A DNA stretch of 64,000 nt from Pseudomonas fluorescens (GCF_902497785.1 NZ_CABVHK010000004.1:186001-250000); one strand, 5' to 3'; shown: positions 17,752-27,589, counted from the stretch's first letter. The notes: generated by a model from the sequence alone, not told the origin. Program-made: numbers and translations.

Positions 17752-18444
17752 TCAGTTGACGTTGGCTTTCGAGATAGGGGCGAGCGGCACGGCGACCACG
17801 CGCTGAACGAAGATCCCCGGCGTGACAATGTGTTCAGGGTCCAGATCTCCCAACTCGACGACCCGATTAACCTGGGCGATTGTCGTTGTCGCTGCCATCG
17901 CCATGATCGGTCCAAAATTACGCGCGGCTTTACGATAGGTGAGATTGCCCCAGCGATCACCTTTTTCCGCCTTGATCAGTGCGACATCGGCGCGCAACGG
18001 CATTTCAAGCACATAGTTGCGACCGTCGATCACCCGGGTCTCTTTGCCTTCGGCGAGCAACGTGCCATATCCGGTGGGCGAATAAAACGCACCGATTCCG
18101 GAGCCTGCCGCGCGAATACGTTCGGCCAGATTGCCTTGTGGCACGACCTCAAGTTGCACCTTTCCTGCCAGGTAGAGTTCATCGAAGACATAGGAATCGG
18201 ATTGGCGTGGAAACGAACAGATGACCTTGGCAACGCGCCCGGCCTTGAGCAATGCAGCAAGACCGATTTCACCATTGCCGGCGTTGTTGCTAATGATGGT
18301 CAGTTCGCGAACGCCCGAAGCTATGACGCCATCTACCAACTCCGACGGCATCCCGGCAGTGCCGAAGCCACCCACCATGATGACCGAACCATCGGCAACG
18401 CCGTCTAGTGCGGCAGCGATAGATTCAAATGTTTTATTGATCAA
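17752..18444 (-). CDS. 3-oxoacid CoA-transferase subunit A
   Basis: A 230-residue alpha subunit. The signature MVGGFGTAGMPSELVDG near residue 23, the ISNNAGNGEIGLAALL block and the FYSPTGYGTLLAEGKETR region are typical of PcaI/ScoA-type proteins. Together with subunit B it forms the heteromeric transferase. The start is TTG at 18444 with caggag upstream. The pair may serve ketone-body or aromatic (beta-ketoadipate) degradation; no dedicated pathway genes sit next to it. Confidence 0.9.
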   Translation of the reverse strand: MINKTFESIAAALDGVADGSVIMVGGFGTAGMPSELVDGVIASGVRELTIISNNAGNGEIGLAALLKAGRVAKVICSFPRQSDSYVFDELYLAGKVQLEVVPQGNLAERIRAAGSGIGAFYSPTGYGTLLAEGKETRVIDGRNYVLEMPLRADVALIKAEKGDRWGNLTYRKAARNFGPIMAMAATTTIAQVNRVVELGDLDPEHIVTPGIFVQRVVAVPLAPISKANVN

Positions 18445-18744
18445 GGCGTACTCCTGTCTTCATTTGGCTGAACAGAATGATCCGACGGCACAACCGCATG
18501 AATAACGATTAATGCAAGGTGTGCATAGCCTGCCAAACAACGAGTGAAGGAGGGTGTCCCGGCACGAGATGTCGTGCGATTAGCGAACGAAACCGTGAGT
18601 AGCCCCCCTAAAAATCCCGCCACACTGATAGGCCACATCCGCGCATAGATGACGCTATTCGCGAGCAACACAAATAATCGAACAACAAAAAAACCGGTCT
18701 GGCGCCGGCTTTCCTGTTTCTTTGAAGCTCCCCTGATCGAGAGT
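18445..18744. other. Intergenic region between OprB and CoA-transferase genes
   Basis: 300 bases without a supported gene. It holds the oprB terminator (18686-18712) and, presumably, the promoter of the leftward CoA-transferase operon. Confidence 0.5.
18686..18712 (-). terminator. Rho-independent terminator of oprB
   Basis: Read leftward: agccgg stem, short cgccag-type loop, ccggtt stem (one G-T pair), then a run of T. It begins about 33 bp beyond the oprB stop. Confidence 0.75.
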
Positions 18745-20043
18745 TCAGAGCGCAGCTTTCACCTGCAAACCGAGCACCAGCGCATTGTCGATGTCTTGCC
18801 CGGAAAACGCGCCTGGTTCGATGATGTATTGCACATTCGGGCGCAACGTCAGCCAAGGAGTGGCTTGGTAGCCATAGCCAAGCTCGATCAGTTGTTCGGC
18901 ACTGTCCAAATTCGGGAGCGTTGGGCCATTGGCGAGCGCGGCGTCCTGCTGCACATCCCGGCTGCGTGGATTGGGCACGGCCCTGCCGTAGCCCAGAGCG
19001 ACGGTGTCACGCGGCCGACCTTCAAACGGTTTGTACAGAACCACGCCGGTGCCGTACCACTTGCTGAACGGTGAAGCCGCTTCGCTGGCCGCCGAGTATT
19101 GGCCGAAGGCGTGCAGACTGCGACCGTCGGACGACTGCGAGTTCCACACGGCCTGATCAATCAGCAGGTAATGACCGCCGCGGCCGGCCACTTCCTCATC
19201 GCTGCCGATGCGTTTCACGTCGGAACTGTCGTAGTAGTAGCCAACCTTGTACTCGCCGGGCAACTCACCCGCATGCTTGTACACTAATTCGATCGGCACC
19301 ACGGTGCCGGTCGTATGTTTCGGACCTAGGTGCCAGGCACGGCTGGAATTACCGTTGCTCTCAGGATCGACATTGAAGGCTGCAACACGCAGCTGCAAGG
19401 ACGACGACAGGTCGTACTTCACGCGCACGCCCAGGTGAGCGTTGGGGTAGTTGGTCCAGCCACTACCGCCGGACATGTTCAGCGGATGGCCGCAGAAACC
19501 GGCGTTCATGAAGTTGCAGAGAATGCCACTGTCCAGGCCACCGAGGTCGTTGCCCATGGCCATATAACCCAGCTTCACGTTGAGCTCCGGGGTGAACAGG
19601 GTGCGCTCGTAACTCAGTTCAGTGAGGCGAGTGTAGAGACCGCCGTAGTTTTCCTGGATGGGCAGACGGTTGCCGACCAGATCCTCGGAAGCGCTATTGC
19701 CGCGTCGGTCGTTGATGGTCAGTTGGATCTTGCCGGCGTTATTCACGCGATACAGTTTGCTCAGGTCGAACTGCGCGCCGAGCTTGATGTTCTGCGAGTA
19801 ACGGGCCGAACGGTGCAGGCCGCCATCGGCGTTGTAGGCGGTTTCGCCGCTGTAGTCGCCGGTGAATTTGATACCGCTTTCGTCCATCTGGTGGCGTAGA
19901 CCGCCCCAATCGCCGGACAAGGTATTGCGGGTCAAAATGTTCAAATCGGTATCGGCGAAGGCGGGCAGGGTGGCGCTGCAGGTCAGGCCCAGTAGCAAAC
20001 CGTTGAGCCAGCCTGCATAAGAAAAGCGAACAGCCAAAAACAT
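18745..20043 (-). CDS. oprB: OprB-family carbohydrate-selective porin
   Basis: A 432-residue outer-membrane beta-barrel with an N-terminal signal peptide (cleavage near the TLPAFA end). The mature N-terminus has the OprB hallmark TLSGDWGGLRHQM, and the rest is alternating beta-strands with NDRRGN, CGHPLNM and LTLRPNVQYI blocks. OprB porins admit glucose and related sugars. In several Pseudomonas genomes an oprB gene stands next to a glucose dehydrogenase gene; here only a 3' fragment of a PQQ dehydrogenase remains just upstream. Confidence 0.9.
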   Translation of the reverse strand: MFLAVRFSYAGWLNGLLLGLTCSATLPAFADTDLNILTRNTLSGDWGGLRHQMDESGIKFTGDYSGETAYNADGGLHRSARYSQNIKLGAQFDLSKLYRVNNAGKIQLTINDRRGNSASEDLVGNRLPIQENYGGLYTRLTELSYERTLFTPELNVKLGYMAMGNDLGGLDSGILCNFMNAGFCGHPLNMSGGSGWTNYPNAHLGVRVKYDLSSSLQLRVAAFNVDPESNGNSSRAWHLGPKHTTGTVVPIELVYKHAGELPGEYKVGYYYDSSDVKRIGSDEEVAGRGGHYLLIDQAVWNSQSSDGRSLHAFGQYSAASEAASPFSKWYGTGVVLYKPFEGRPRDTVALGYGRAVPNPRSRDVQQDAALANGPTLPNLDSAEQLIELGYGYQATPWLTLRPNVQYIIEPGAFSGQDIDNALVLGLQVKAAL

Positions 20044-20146
20044 GTGAGTCTTCCTGGTGGAATCTTGAATGATTTCGCAAAGCGGCGCGGCACCCGCAGG
20101 TGCCGCGCACAGAGAGATTGCCCGCCGGTTAGGCGGGCACAGCGGC

Positions 20147-20404
20147 TTACGGCAAGGCGTAAGCCATTACGGAGTCGCCGCGATCGGTCGACTGGCGCGC
20201 ACCACCGGCGGTGATGACGATGTACTGCTTGCCGGTCTTTGGCGAGACGTAGGTCATCGGGCCGCCCTGACTGCCCACTGGCAGGCGTGACTTCCAGACT
20301 TCTTCGCCATTACCGCTATCGAAGGCGCGCAGGTAGAAGTCCTGAGTACCGGCAATGAAGATCAAGCCACCTTGAGTCGATAGGGTGCCGCCCTTTGGAA
20401 AGGT
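20147..20404 (-). pseudogene. 3' fragment of membrane PQQ-dependent glucose dehydrogenase (gcd-like)
   Basis: The final 80 or so residues of a quinoprotein dehydrogenase. Matching blocks are GGTLSTQGGLIFIAGTQDFY, GNGEEVWKSRLPVGSQGGP and KTGKQYIVITAGGA, ending MAYALP. A complete enzyme has about 800 residues. The remaining 5' portion is missing from the window. The similarity ends at about 20404, and to its right the DNA becomes AT-rich and unrelated, so this is most likely the left junction of the island. Confidence 0.85.
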
Positions 20405-22096
20405 GTTTCGCTTGAGCCGGGTTCCGCTGTTGCTTTTTACATTGCGGTTAACCGTGCACAGCAGAAGGTAGCGATCATCGTAGAGCAGGCCGGGCGGGAT
20501 TGAAATTTTTGCGCCCCGTTTAATAGCTCAATTAAATAGATGTTTAGTTGAGTTGAACTAAGACTAATAACGATACACCTTCGAGAAAACGAATGCGAGA
20601 CAAGAAAACGAAGCTAAAAAGGCCGCTGATGAAAAGCAGTCGTGGATAATCGGAACAGGAGAAGTCGGCAATTCCCAATTGCGTTGTTGCCAGCTCGGAA
20701 TACGCCGCAACGGCTTTAAACCGGGCATTCAGACTAAGCGAATCGACATTTCAAGACACGTTTAGACTGCTCACATAGTTGTATGTTTTCATAATGGCAA
20801 AAGCATTCTTCATCGTATCCACCACATGGGAGCCGTTGCCTTTACCTATTACATGAGGGTCCGCACACGTGAGCTCCAGGCATTTTGTTTGCTGTGTCAG
20901 GACTGAACCGAAAATCGCTTGGTATGGAATCGTTTTAGCTGGTGAAAAAGCATCAAATGAAGTCATGCTTCCAGGCGATTTTCCGATCCAGGAATGCTCA
21001 AGCAGTCAGATCAAGCAGTTCCGCTTGCCGGAAAAAGGCGCCTACATTGCCGACGGATTCATACTTAAATAGTGTTTCAGAGCAATGCTTGGTGCATGCG
21101 TCGCTAGGAGCGTAATTTTCGACGGCGTCGCCAGGCATTGGCCAATTCCGGTATGGCTGTCCTTGAAATCCGTGCACCAACACCATGCCGAAAGCCACAG
21201 ATTTCACACAGCGTCGTGATTGGTGACATTCCTGGAAGCGTTGTTCATGCAGACCGATTAGGTGCGACGGATGCGGGAAGATCAGCTCTAGACCTTTGAG
21301 AAATCAAACGACTGCCTGGCAGGTGATCTGCAAACAGCTCCGGCAACGAAGGACTCTAGACTCGATTCACACGCTGACGTTTTAAGGATTTCCTATCCCG
21401 GTATGAAAGCTGATGCGCATATTTAAACAATATTTTTCTGGACGAAGCAGTGAGCAGATCTCACTAAGGGGCTGATTTTCAGGCCGTTTCATATTTAGCT
21501 GTTTATTCGCATATTTAAAAAATCTCGACAGCTCTCGACATGATCACAAGAGCCCCCAGCCCCGCATAGAATGATACGCATAATGTATATTATGTTAAAT
21601 CATGTGTTATGTCAGATAGGCTCGTCCCTACCGAACTCGATATCGAAGCCTTGTCAGTGTCGTGAATTAACCGGAAAGCCCTGCTATCACCTATGTTATT
21701 GAAATTTCTGAGAAATATATTCTTTCGCATGGAGCACGGCCCCAGGTCGTCGTTAATTAGCCGGAAACCACGGCCTTAAATGGTGAGATGCACAACGCTG
21801 TTAACGTATTTCCGGTCAATTTCGGTCATTTTTCCGGTTAATTTATGGTTTTTTCCGGTTATCTAGATCCTCATTTATGAACATCAATTTCTCTCCAGCC
21901 CTTACGGGGAGGGGTTTGCAGCCAATTTCACTGGTGAAATATTCGATAAAAAAATGACGATGGTTTGCGCGTTTTTTCCGGTTAATTACTGCACGCCCCT
22001 CAATAACAGTTTTAAATGAGGATGGTTTGAGAGCTGGGATTTACGGTCCGACGTCCAGTGGTGGATTATGGCTATGTTTTTACACAGGAGCCTACT
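20405..22096. other. AT-rich island DNA lacking a supported gene, with repeat array
   Basis: About 1.7 kb of markedly lower GC. Short open frames occur on both strands around 20750-21207. A leftward pair looks weakly coding and would need a frameshift near 21000 to be joined; a rightward 67-codon frame overlaps it. None has a recognisable domain. The right third carries the ttccggttaatt array upstream of the recombinase module. Confidence 0.5.
21664..21988. repeat. Array of TTTCCGGTTAATT repeats upstream of recombinase module
   Basis: The 13 bp motif occurs in at least five good copies: two in reverse orientation (21664-21677, 21754-21767) and three forward (21831-21845, 21849-21863, 21973-21988). 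A degenerate copy lies at 21809-21822. This inverted and direct arrangement, immediately upstream of a DNA-binding protein and a tyrosine recombinase, suggests binding sites for one of them (recombination site or operator). Confidence 0.7.
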
Positions 22097-22516
22097 ATGG
22101 CAGCGCATCGGGATACCGCCTTTCGGGAGCAGCAAATGCTCGAGGCCGCGAAGAAAGCCATCCTAGATAGTGGTGACTTTCTCTCTCTGGACCAAACGGC
22201 TCATCGGCTTGGTCTACCCCCTGGGAATCTGGATGATTGGAAAGCGGAGGGAAAGATTTTTTCAATTCAGCATGGCGGCTGCTCACTGTTTCCGAAGTAT
22301 GCCTTCCTGGCCGACACTGGTCATGGGCCGGTACCTGGACTGAAGGTGATACTCGATGTTTTGAGAACGAAAAAAGGAGGATGGGGAATCGCATTTTGGT
22401 TTGCTTCTCCCAGCTGTTACCTCGGAGGCAGTCGACCCCAAAATGTGCTTTTTTCCGATGCAGATGAAGTGTTGCTTGCGGCCCAAGATGAGGTGTCAGG
22501 TGTCACCCACGGTTAG
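22097..22516 (+). CDS. Small HTH protein with MbcA/ParS-like C-terminus
   Basis: A 139-residue protein. The N-terminal half has an excisionase/MerR-like helix-turn-helix (SLDQTAHRLGLPPGNLDDWKAEGKIF). The C-terminal part (VILDVLRTKKGGWGIAFWFASP, LGGSRPQNVLF, DEVLLAAQDE) resembles the MbcA/ParS/Xre toxin-binding domain. It may be a directionality or regulatory factor for the adjacent recombinase, or an antitoxin-like protein. I chose the ATG at 22097 with caggag upstream; the frame is open to 22058. The recombinase frame overlaps its end. Confidence 0.65.
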   Translation: MAAHRDTAFREQQMLEAAKKAILDSGDFLSLDQTAHRLGLPPGNLDDWKAEGKIFSIQHGGCSLFPKYAFLADTGHGPVPGLKVILDVLRTKKGGWGIAFWFASPSCYLGGSRPQNVLFSDADEVLLAAQDEVSGVTHG

Positions 22517-22635
22517 CCAAGAAGGGTTCGACACATGTGAAATAACCGATAACGCGCAGACCCGGTTGTTGCAGATTGCTAGGGCGTTGCTTAACATCAC
22601 ATCAAGCCGTTTCACTCTCTACCTTGGTTATCACA

Positions 22636-23933
22636 TGCCTGCGTCTCCGATTCCTTTGTTTGACACCTACAATCGTTTTAGAGACCTGAATTTCAGTCGT
22701 GTGTCTGATGAGCAGCCTGTTGTCACTCAGTACCTTTTCTCCTTTCCGTCAGAGATAAAGGCTCAAGAGGGTTACTTGGCGGTTCGCGGATTCCTAAAGT
22801 CCTATTCAAACAACGAAGCCACGTTCAATTCATACCGTACCCATGTTGAACGTCTTCTGCTTTGGTCTCTCCTGATAGCCAAGAAGCCACTTCTCGAGCT
22901 CAGACGCCACGATTGTGAGAGTTTCCTGGAATTTTGCTTACAACCTCGCACTGAGTGGATCGGTCCTATCGTTAAATCGAGATTTTCCCGGGTTGGGGGT
23001 CGTAAGGCCGCTGAAACTGACACCTACGTTATCAACGACAAATGGCGGCCTTTTAACGTCAAGATCGATAAGCAGATTCGCAAGGTAGCTGCGGAGAACA
23101 GTAAAGATGTAGAAGACAAAGCGTATAAAATGTCTGCTGGGTCGATGGGCCAGGTGTTTGCCGTTTGTGGCAGTTTTTTTCAGTACACCATCGACGAAGG
23201 TCTTACCTCAGAAGCCAATCCAATTCGGTCAGTCAAACAAAAATCCAACTATAAACAGCGCAACACGGTGATGAGTTCCGGAAAGGCGCTGACTCCGCTC
23301 CAGTGGAATTATGTTATTGAAACCGCAGAAGTCATGGCCGCAGAGGATCCTAGGCACGAGCGAACGTTATTTATTGTGGCCACCCTCTTCTCTCTCTATC
23401 TCCGAATTTCTGATCTCGTCGGTCGGGACAATTGGAAACCTACAATGGGTTCGTTCGAATTCGACGGTGAGAATTGGTGGTTCAACGTCGTGGGTAAAGG
23501 TAATAAGTCTGCGAAAGTTAGCGTACGTGACGAATACATCGAAGACTACTTGAAGCGATATCGGACCACCCTCTCCCTTCCGCCGCTGCCGTCTTACAAG
23601 GAAAGTACACCACTGGTCACAACGGTCAGAGGTCGGGCTGGCCTGTCAGATCGTTACATTCGTGCCCTCATTCAAATGGTGTTTGATAAATCACTTCAGC
23701 GCATGAAGGATGAGGGTCAAACTGACTTAGAAATGGATAAACTTCGTTCTGCGTCCCTGCATTGGCTTCGCCACACTGCGGCTACATTTGACGCGCCGTT
23801 CCGCGATATCAAAGATCTTCAAGCAGACTTGCGCCACGAGAGTATGTCAACAACGCAGAACACGTATTACAACGCGCTGGATCAGAATCGTGCCAAATCG
23901 GTCAAGGGCCTCGGAATCAAAGACAGGGGTTAG
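22636..23933 (+). CDS. Tyrosine-type site-specific recombinase
   Basis: A phage-integrase-family protein of about 432 residues from this start. The catalytic set is visible: Arg in SLYLRISDLVGRDNW, Lys in VVGKGNKSAKV, HxxR in LHWLRHTAATF, the second His in DLRHESMSTTQ, and the nucleophile Tyr in NTYYNALDQNRA. An N-terminal SAM-like core-binding region precedes it. The start is uncertain: the frame is open from 22401, overlapping the HTH gene, but the conserved sequence begins at IPLFDTYNRF just after the ATG at 22636. It probably mobilised the adjoining element. Confidence 0.85.
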
Positions 23934-23952
23934 GATTCTGGGATAGTACAAA

Positions 23953-24058
23953 TTACGTTTCTAGGTCTCTCTCCATCTGCAGCTGAGTTTCTTGGATATA
24001 GGCCTCCTGCAGCCGTTGACGCTTTTTGAGACGTTTGTTCCCTTCTAGCGTCAAGACC
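23953..24058 (-). pseudogene. Possible 3' remnant of a leftward gene
   Basis: Leftward frame encoding a charged helical tail (NKRLKKRQRLQEAYIQETQ, then MERDLET and a stop). Composition looks protein-coding, but there is no start and the upstream side runs into the aldo/keto reductase remnant. I cannot identify the parent. It marks a likely recombination scar. Confidence 0.3.
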
Positions 24059-24059
24059 C

Positions 24060-24602
24060 ATGAGCAACCGCTGCGATGGCCAAGACCCGGGCCAATGGAC
24101 ACCTTGCGGAGTACCAGCCTACCTGCGCCAGTGCGTTGAACTTAGCCTGCGCCGACGTGGCGTCGATGCCATCGACATTTACCACCTGCACCGAATTGAC
24201 CCAAACGTCCCGCTCGACGATCAGGTCGGAGAGCTGGAGCAAATGCGCACGGAGGCTAAAATCAAAGCGCTGGGACTTTCCAAGGCGACCATCGCGCAAG
24301 CGGTGGAAGTATCGAAAATTGCTCCAATAGCTGCCATCCAGAATTCTTTCAGTTTGATCAATACCGACTCGGATGACGTTGTGCGATGGTGCGAGAGCAA
24401 CCACGTTGCCTTCGTGCCCTATGCCCCCTTGGGAACTGGTCGATGCTTGGCAGTAGAAGGCTCCAGGGAACCAGCGAGCCCGGCTCTAGCGCAGGACACC
24501 CTCCGGTGGCGGCTGGATTACTCGCCCGCAATGTTCCCCCTCCCAGGGACATCAAACGCCTCGCACCTGCTGGAGAACATGAGGGTCGCGGACGCAGACT
24601 AG
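24060..24602 (+). pseudogene. Aldo/keto reductase remnant
   Basis: Encodes the middle and C-terminal part of an AKR-family reductase: WTPCGVPAYLRQCVELSLRR, the YHLHRIDPN motif with the substrate-pocket His, IKALGLSKAT, IQNSFSLIN, and a C-terminal PLPGTS block. The N-terminal about 90-100 residues with the catalytic Asp, Tyr and Lys are absent, and the region before the C-terminal block is shortened. It is therefore a dead fragment, squeezed between the recombinase gene and the defence operon. Confidence 0.8.
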
Positions 24603-24606
24603 ACGA

Positions 24607-25158
24607 CTAGTCACTCATCAACTGGGCTTGGATCAGCCTGAACAGTTCGGCCTGGTAAACCGCGTCATGGAGAGCGTCATGGTCACCTTTCTTGCGAGGG
24701 TTGACGATTTTGGCGATTTCACTGGAGCGGGTCTGCTCCCAGGTGCTGCGCGCGGCGCCGAAGTACATCGATTTGATATCCAGAGCCGCGATACCGAAAG
24801 GGTTTTCCCCCAGGAAGTAATGGAAGTAATGGTTCACGAATGCCCAGTCGAACGAGGCGTTGAAGCCGACAAATACGGCCCGCGTGCCCTCAGGTGCCAC
24901 CTGTTCAACCCAAGCCTTGAATTGCTGCATGGCTTCGCGGGGATCTAGCCCTTCGGAACGAAGCTTCTCCAAAGACAACCCTGTAACCTCCAGCGCCTCC
25001 GGGACATATCGGTCACTGGTAGGTTTGAGGTAACAGGAGAACGTCTGGGTGTCATCAGATACAAGGCACGCCCCGATCGACAGCATGCTGTATTCCCCGG
25101 GGATAGGCCCTGACGCCTCGACATCCACGGAAATGAAAACTTCAGGTGTTGCAGTCAT
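24607..25158 (-). CDS. DEDDh 3'-5' exonuclease, CBASS-associated
   Basis: A 183-residue DnaQ/RNase T-fold exonuclease. The metal ligands are Asp12 and Glu14 (VDVEASG), Asp104 (NASFDW), His160 (GDHDALHDA) and Asp165, which defines the DEDDh subgroup. It is the last gene of the CD-NTase operon, 96 bp after the TRIP13-like gene on the same strand. Similar exonucleases are known as accessory proteins of some CBASS operons (I believe the name Cap18 is used). It might degrade phage or host nucleic acid or trim signal nucleotides; that is inference. Confidence 0.85.
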   Translation of the reverse strand: MTATPEVFISVDVEASGPIPGEYSMLSIGACLVSDDTQTFSCYLKPTSDRYVPEALEVTGLSLEKLRSEGLDPREAMQQFKAWVEQVAPEGTRAVFVGFNASFDWAFVNHYFHYFLGENPFGIAALDIKSMYFGAARSTWEQTRSSEIAKIVNPRKKGDHDALHDAVYQAELFRLIQAQLMSD

Positions 25159-25254
25159 TAGCTACTCCTCGGCAATCAGTCATCGAGTCAGCCCGTTCGC
25201 AACTCGATTGCGGTGCGCGGCCGAGGTACATCAGCCGCGCAGGTGCAACAGCAC

Positions 25255-26151
25255 TTACTTGTCTTCCATAACAGGCGAAGGACGCAGTGACTCAATGGAG
25301 TCCTTCAAGTCCTTGAACGTCAGCGCGCGATCCGGATAAGCCAGTGCGAGCGCTGCCGGATAGAGACGGGTGCGAAGGTCAGAGTACGTCCATGCCGGCC
25401 GCTCGCTACGCTCTCCGGTCAGCGCGGCCAGCTCTTGGAACTGCTTGTCCGTCAAGCGCAACCCCTGCAGATCCATCTCGAACAGGGCTTTGCGCTCATC
25501 AGCGTCGGGCCTGCGGAACTCTTCGACGATCGCTGCACGGCGCTGGAGCGCGGCGTCGACCACCGACAGTCGATTGGTACAGAGGAACACGACCACTCGC
25601 CCCTTGTACTTACGCATCTCGTCCACGCCTTGGATAAGCGTGTTCACCGCAACCTTGTCTTCATGATGGCTCTGGCTTTGAGAGCGGGATGCAGCGATGG
25701 AGTCACCCTCATCAATCAGCAGAATCGCTCGCCGGTTTTTACCGGCCGCGTCCGCGACCTCCGCCCAAACTTGAGTCAGCAACGTGCCCATTTCACCCAC
25801 ACGCCCGCTACCGCGGACACGGTTGCTCAGTTTGAGCAGCATCGAATCTTCCGCCCCGGATTCGCGCACGATGCGATTGGCGATGCACTCGGCCATGGCC
25901 GTTTTGCCCGTACCAACGTCACCGTGGAAGATGACCAGTGGGTACTGATCTGCAACCAGGCTGCAGATCGGCAAAACACTTTGGTGGTAATCCTTGCTCC
26001 AAGCCCCTAGTTGGCCGACATCGAGTAACAGCCGGAGCTGGTTATAAACCCGGTCGTATCGCTTGGCGAATCCCAGAAGGCCTGCCTCACGCGCAGACAG
26101 TTCACCATCGGGCAGCATCGTTTCGGTATCAAAAACACTCACTTTGCTCAT
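25255..26151 (-). CDS. TRIP13/Pch2-like AAA+ ATPase of CBASS (Cap6-like)
   Basis: A 298-residue single-domain AAA+ protein. Walker A is GDVGTGKT (77-84), Walker B ILLIDEGD (143-150), sensor CTNR (191-194) and arginine finger region LQRR (202-205). Small size and its place directly after a HORMA gene fit the bacterial TRIP13 orthologues that disassemble the active HORMA:CD-NTase complex and so switch the response off. Its start overlaps the HORMA stop by 4 bp, indicating translational coupling. Confidence 0.9.
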   Translation of the reverse strand: MSKVSVFDTETMLPDGELSAREAGLLGFAKRYDRVYNQLRLLLDVGQLGAWSKDYHQSVLPICSLVADQYPLVIFHGDVGTGKTAMAECIANRIVRESGAEDSMLLKLSNRVRGSGRVGEMGTLLTQVWAEVADAAGKNRRAILLIDEGDSIAASRSQSQSHHEDKVAVNTLIQGVDEMRKYKGRVVVFLCTNRLSVVDAALQRRAAIVEEFRRPDADERKALFEMDLQGLRLTDKQFQELAALTGERSERPAWTYSDLRTRLYPAALALAYPDRALTFKDLKDSIESLRPSPVMEDK

Positions 26152-26645
26152 TGGCCAAAATCCTTGCGCTGTACGCCGTAACCGTTGCTGGAATATTCGC
26201 GGCCTGGCTTAGAGGCCAGCGAGGCATGGCTGATGTCAGCCGTGGAGGGTGACCAGGTGCGCTTGAATTTAGGGGTCAGCTTCTCCTCAGCTGCAGAGTC
26301 GTAATGGCGGGTGTAGGACAACACAATACGCAGCCTTCCTTCTGGGCACCTTGGCCACAGGCTGTCACCAGGCCGCTCATTGCTCAACGTTCCCGACTCC
26401 GCGTCGATGGTGAAGCATGTTGCCTTCAACTCCTTTTTGTCGCTGGAGAGAATGGTAACGTCCACCGATTTCAAGTAGCCGCCTTTGGCCAGCAAGTCGA
26501 TATCGTGAGCCCACTCCTTCGCGCGCTCCTCAGTGACGGCGCCAGTGCTGGATGCGATCATCATCAAATCCATCTTCACCCGCCGCATCACGGTCTCGAT
26601 GTCTGCTACCGAGTAAGTTTCTGTCCGAGTAGCTGTCTGACTCAT
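26148..26645 (-). CDS. Bacterial HORMA-domain protein of CBASS (Cap7-like)
   Basis: A 165-residue protein I assign to the bacterial HORMA family from the N-terminal TYSVADIETVMRRVKMDLMMI helix, the EWAHDIDLLAKGGYLKSVDV segment, the beta-strand RIVLSYTRHY and the C-terminal tail ending YSSNGYGVQRKDF, with gene context. HORMA proteins sense a closure peptide on infection and activate the CD-NTase. I chose the ATG at 26645, which forms an ATGA overlap with the CD-NTase stop; the frame extends to 26690 inside that gene. The operon order CD-NTase, HORMA, TRIP13 is diagnostic of type III CBASS. Confidence 0.8.
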   Translation of the reverse strand: MSQTATRTETYSVADIETVMRRVKMDLMMIASSTGAVTEERAKEWAHDIDLLAKGGYLKSVDVTILSSDKKELKATCFTIDAESGTLSNERPGDSLWPRCPEGRLRIVLSYTRHYDSAAEEKLTPKFKRTWSPSTADISHASLASKPGREYSSNGYGVQRKDFGQ

Positions 26646-27589
26646 GCCGCATCCTCCACACTGAAGTTTTTGCCGAAAAGCTCTTTCCATACGTCAAAGT
26701 CATCGTCTACAGATGCCAGGTAGGCGGTTTCCCACGACGACTTAGCGAGCGCGACGATTTCCTGACGTTCCGCCTCGGTGATACGGCTGGCAACATTGTT
26801 GGCGTTGCACACCGGATCTAGGATGACGACCGCGTCATCGAAAGCAGGGATTACCCCAACGTTTTCGGGGAACTTGATCACCTCCTTCAGCTCGGACTGA
26901 GCGATGTAAAGGAGGAAAGCGCGGAACCTTTCTTCCAGCGACCCCTCCTTCCCGTTGACCTCCAGCACGTGAGCCATGATGAGCTCGATGGCGAACGATT
27001 TGAGGGTGCACTCCGTGTAGTTGCGCCACCGTTTGGCCAGGCGCACTAAGGTGCGGAAATCGGCGTCCTCGTTCTTACGATCAGCGACGAACTTGATCTG
27101 GCAGTAGGCGCATGTCTCGACCTTCGAGCCATCCACACGATCAAACTGCCAGCCGTAACCTTCTTTGTTCGGATTGGCGATTACCGGGACGATGTCTACA
27201 TCAAGCCCCGTGCCCTTGAAGGTCACCGTCGCTGCCTTACGCTGGATGACAAAATCGTCAACCGCCTTGTTTGGGTACATCTCGATCAGCGCGGCGTGGA
27301 TCAAGTCGCTCAGGCTTTTGTAGGTCTCCTGGCTAACGCTCTTACCCGAGATGTAGAAGACCACATCCACATCGACGGGGTTGTCGCTGCTTTTGCGCAA
27401 GATGGTGTGCTTAGCGAAGGAGCCAGCCTTGGAGGCAAAGGCGTTCTCGACCGTGCCCAACGCGCGCTCAAGCTTAAGCTTCCAGTTTTTCCTTTTGACA
27501 TTGATGTCGGGGCATTCTGCGATGATGGCCCGGGTGCCCCCCTGCTCCACCGGCAGTTCACACAAAATCCAGCCGCCTACCTGCCTCAT
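26642..27589 (-). CDS. CD-NTase (CBASS cyclic oligonucleotide synthase)
   Basis: A 315-residue nucleotidyltransferase of the cGAS/DncV-like superfamily. Visible are the GSF motif at 56-58 (KAGSFAKHT), the catalytic pair Asp73/Asp75 (PVDVDVVFYI) and the third acidic strand LDVDIVPVI (Asp130/132), then a helical C-terminal domain. Association with HORMA and TRIP13 genes suggests clade C or D; the clade needs an alignment. The start at 27589 lacks a clear ribosome site and lies only 24 bp from the divergent start at 27614, so a start further inside the gene is possible. Confidence 0.88.
   Translation of the reverse strand: MRQVGGWILCELPVEQGGTRAIIAECPDINVKRKNWKLKLERALGTVENAFASKAGSFAKHTILRKSSDNPVDVDVVFYISGKSVSQETYKSLSDLIHAALIEMYPNKAVDDFVIQRKAATVTFKGTGLDVDIVPVIANPNKEGYGWQFDRVDGSKVETCAYCQIKFVADRKNEDADFRTLVRLAKRWRNYTECTLKSFAIELIMAHVLEVNGKEGSLEERFRAFLLYIAQSELKEVIKFPENVGVIPAFDDAVVILDPVCNANNVASRITEAERQEIVALAKSSWETAYLASVDDDFDVWKELFGKNFSVEDAA

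Noticed and set aside
20751..21207. Opposing short frames that look weakly coding on both strands
   Set aside because: No recognised domain, no convincing ribosome site, and the leftward version needs a frameshift near 21000; I could not choose a strand.
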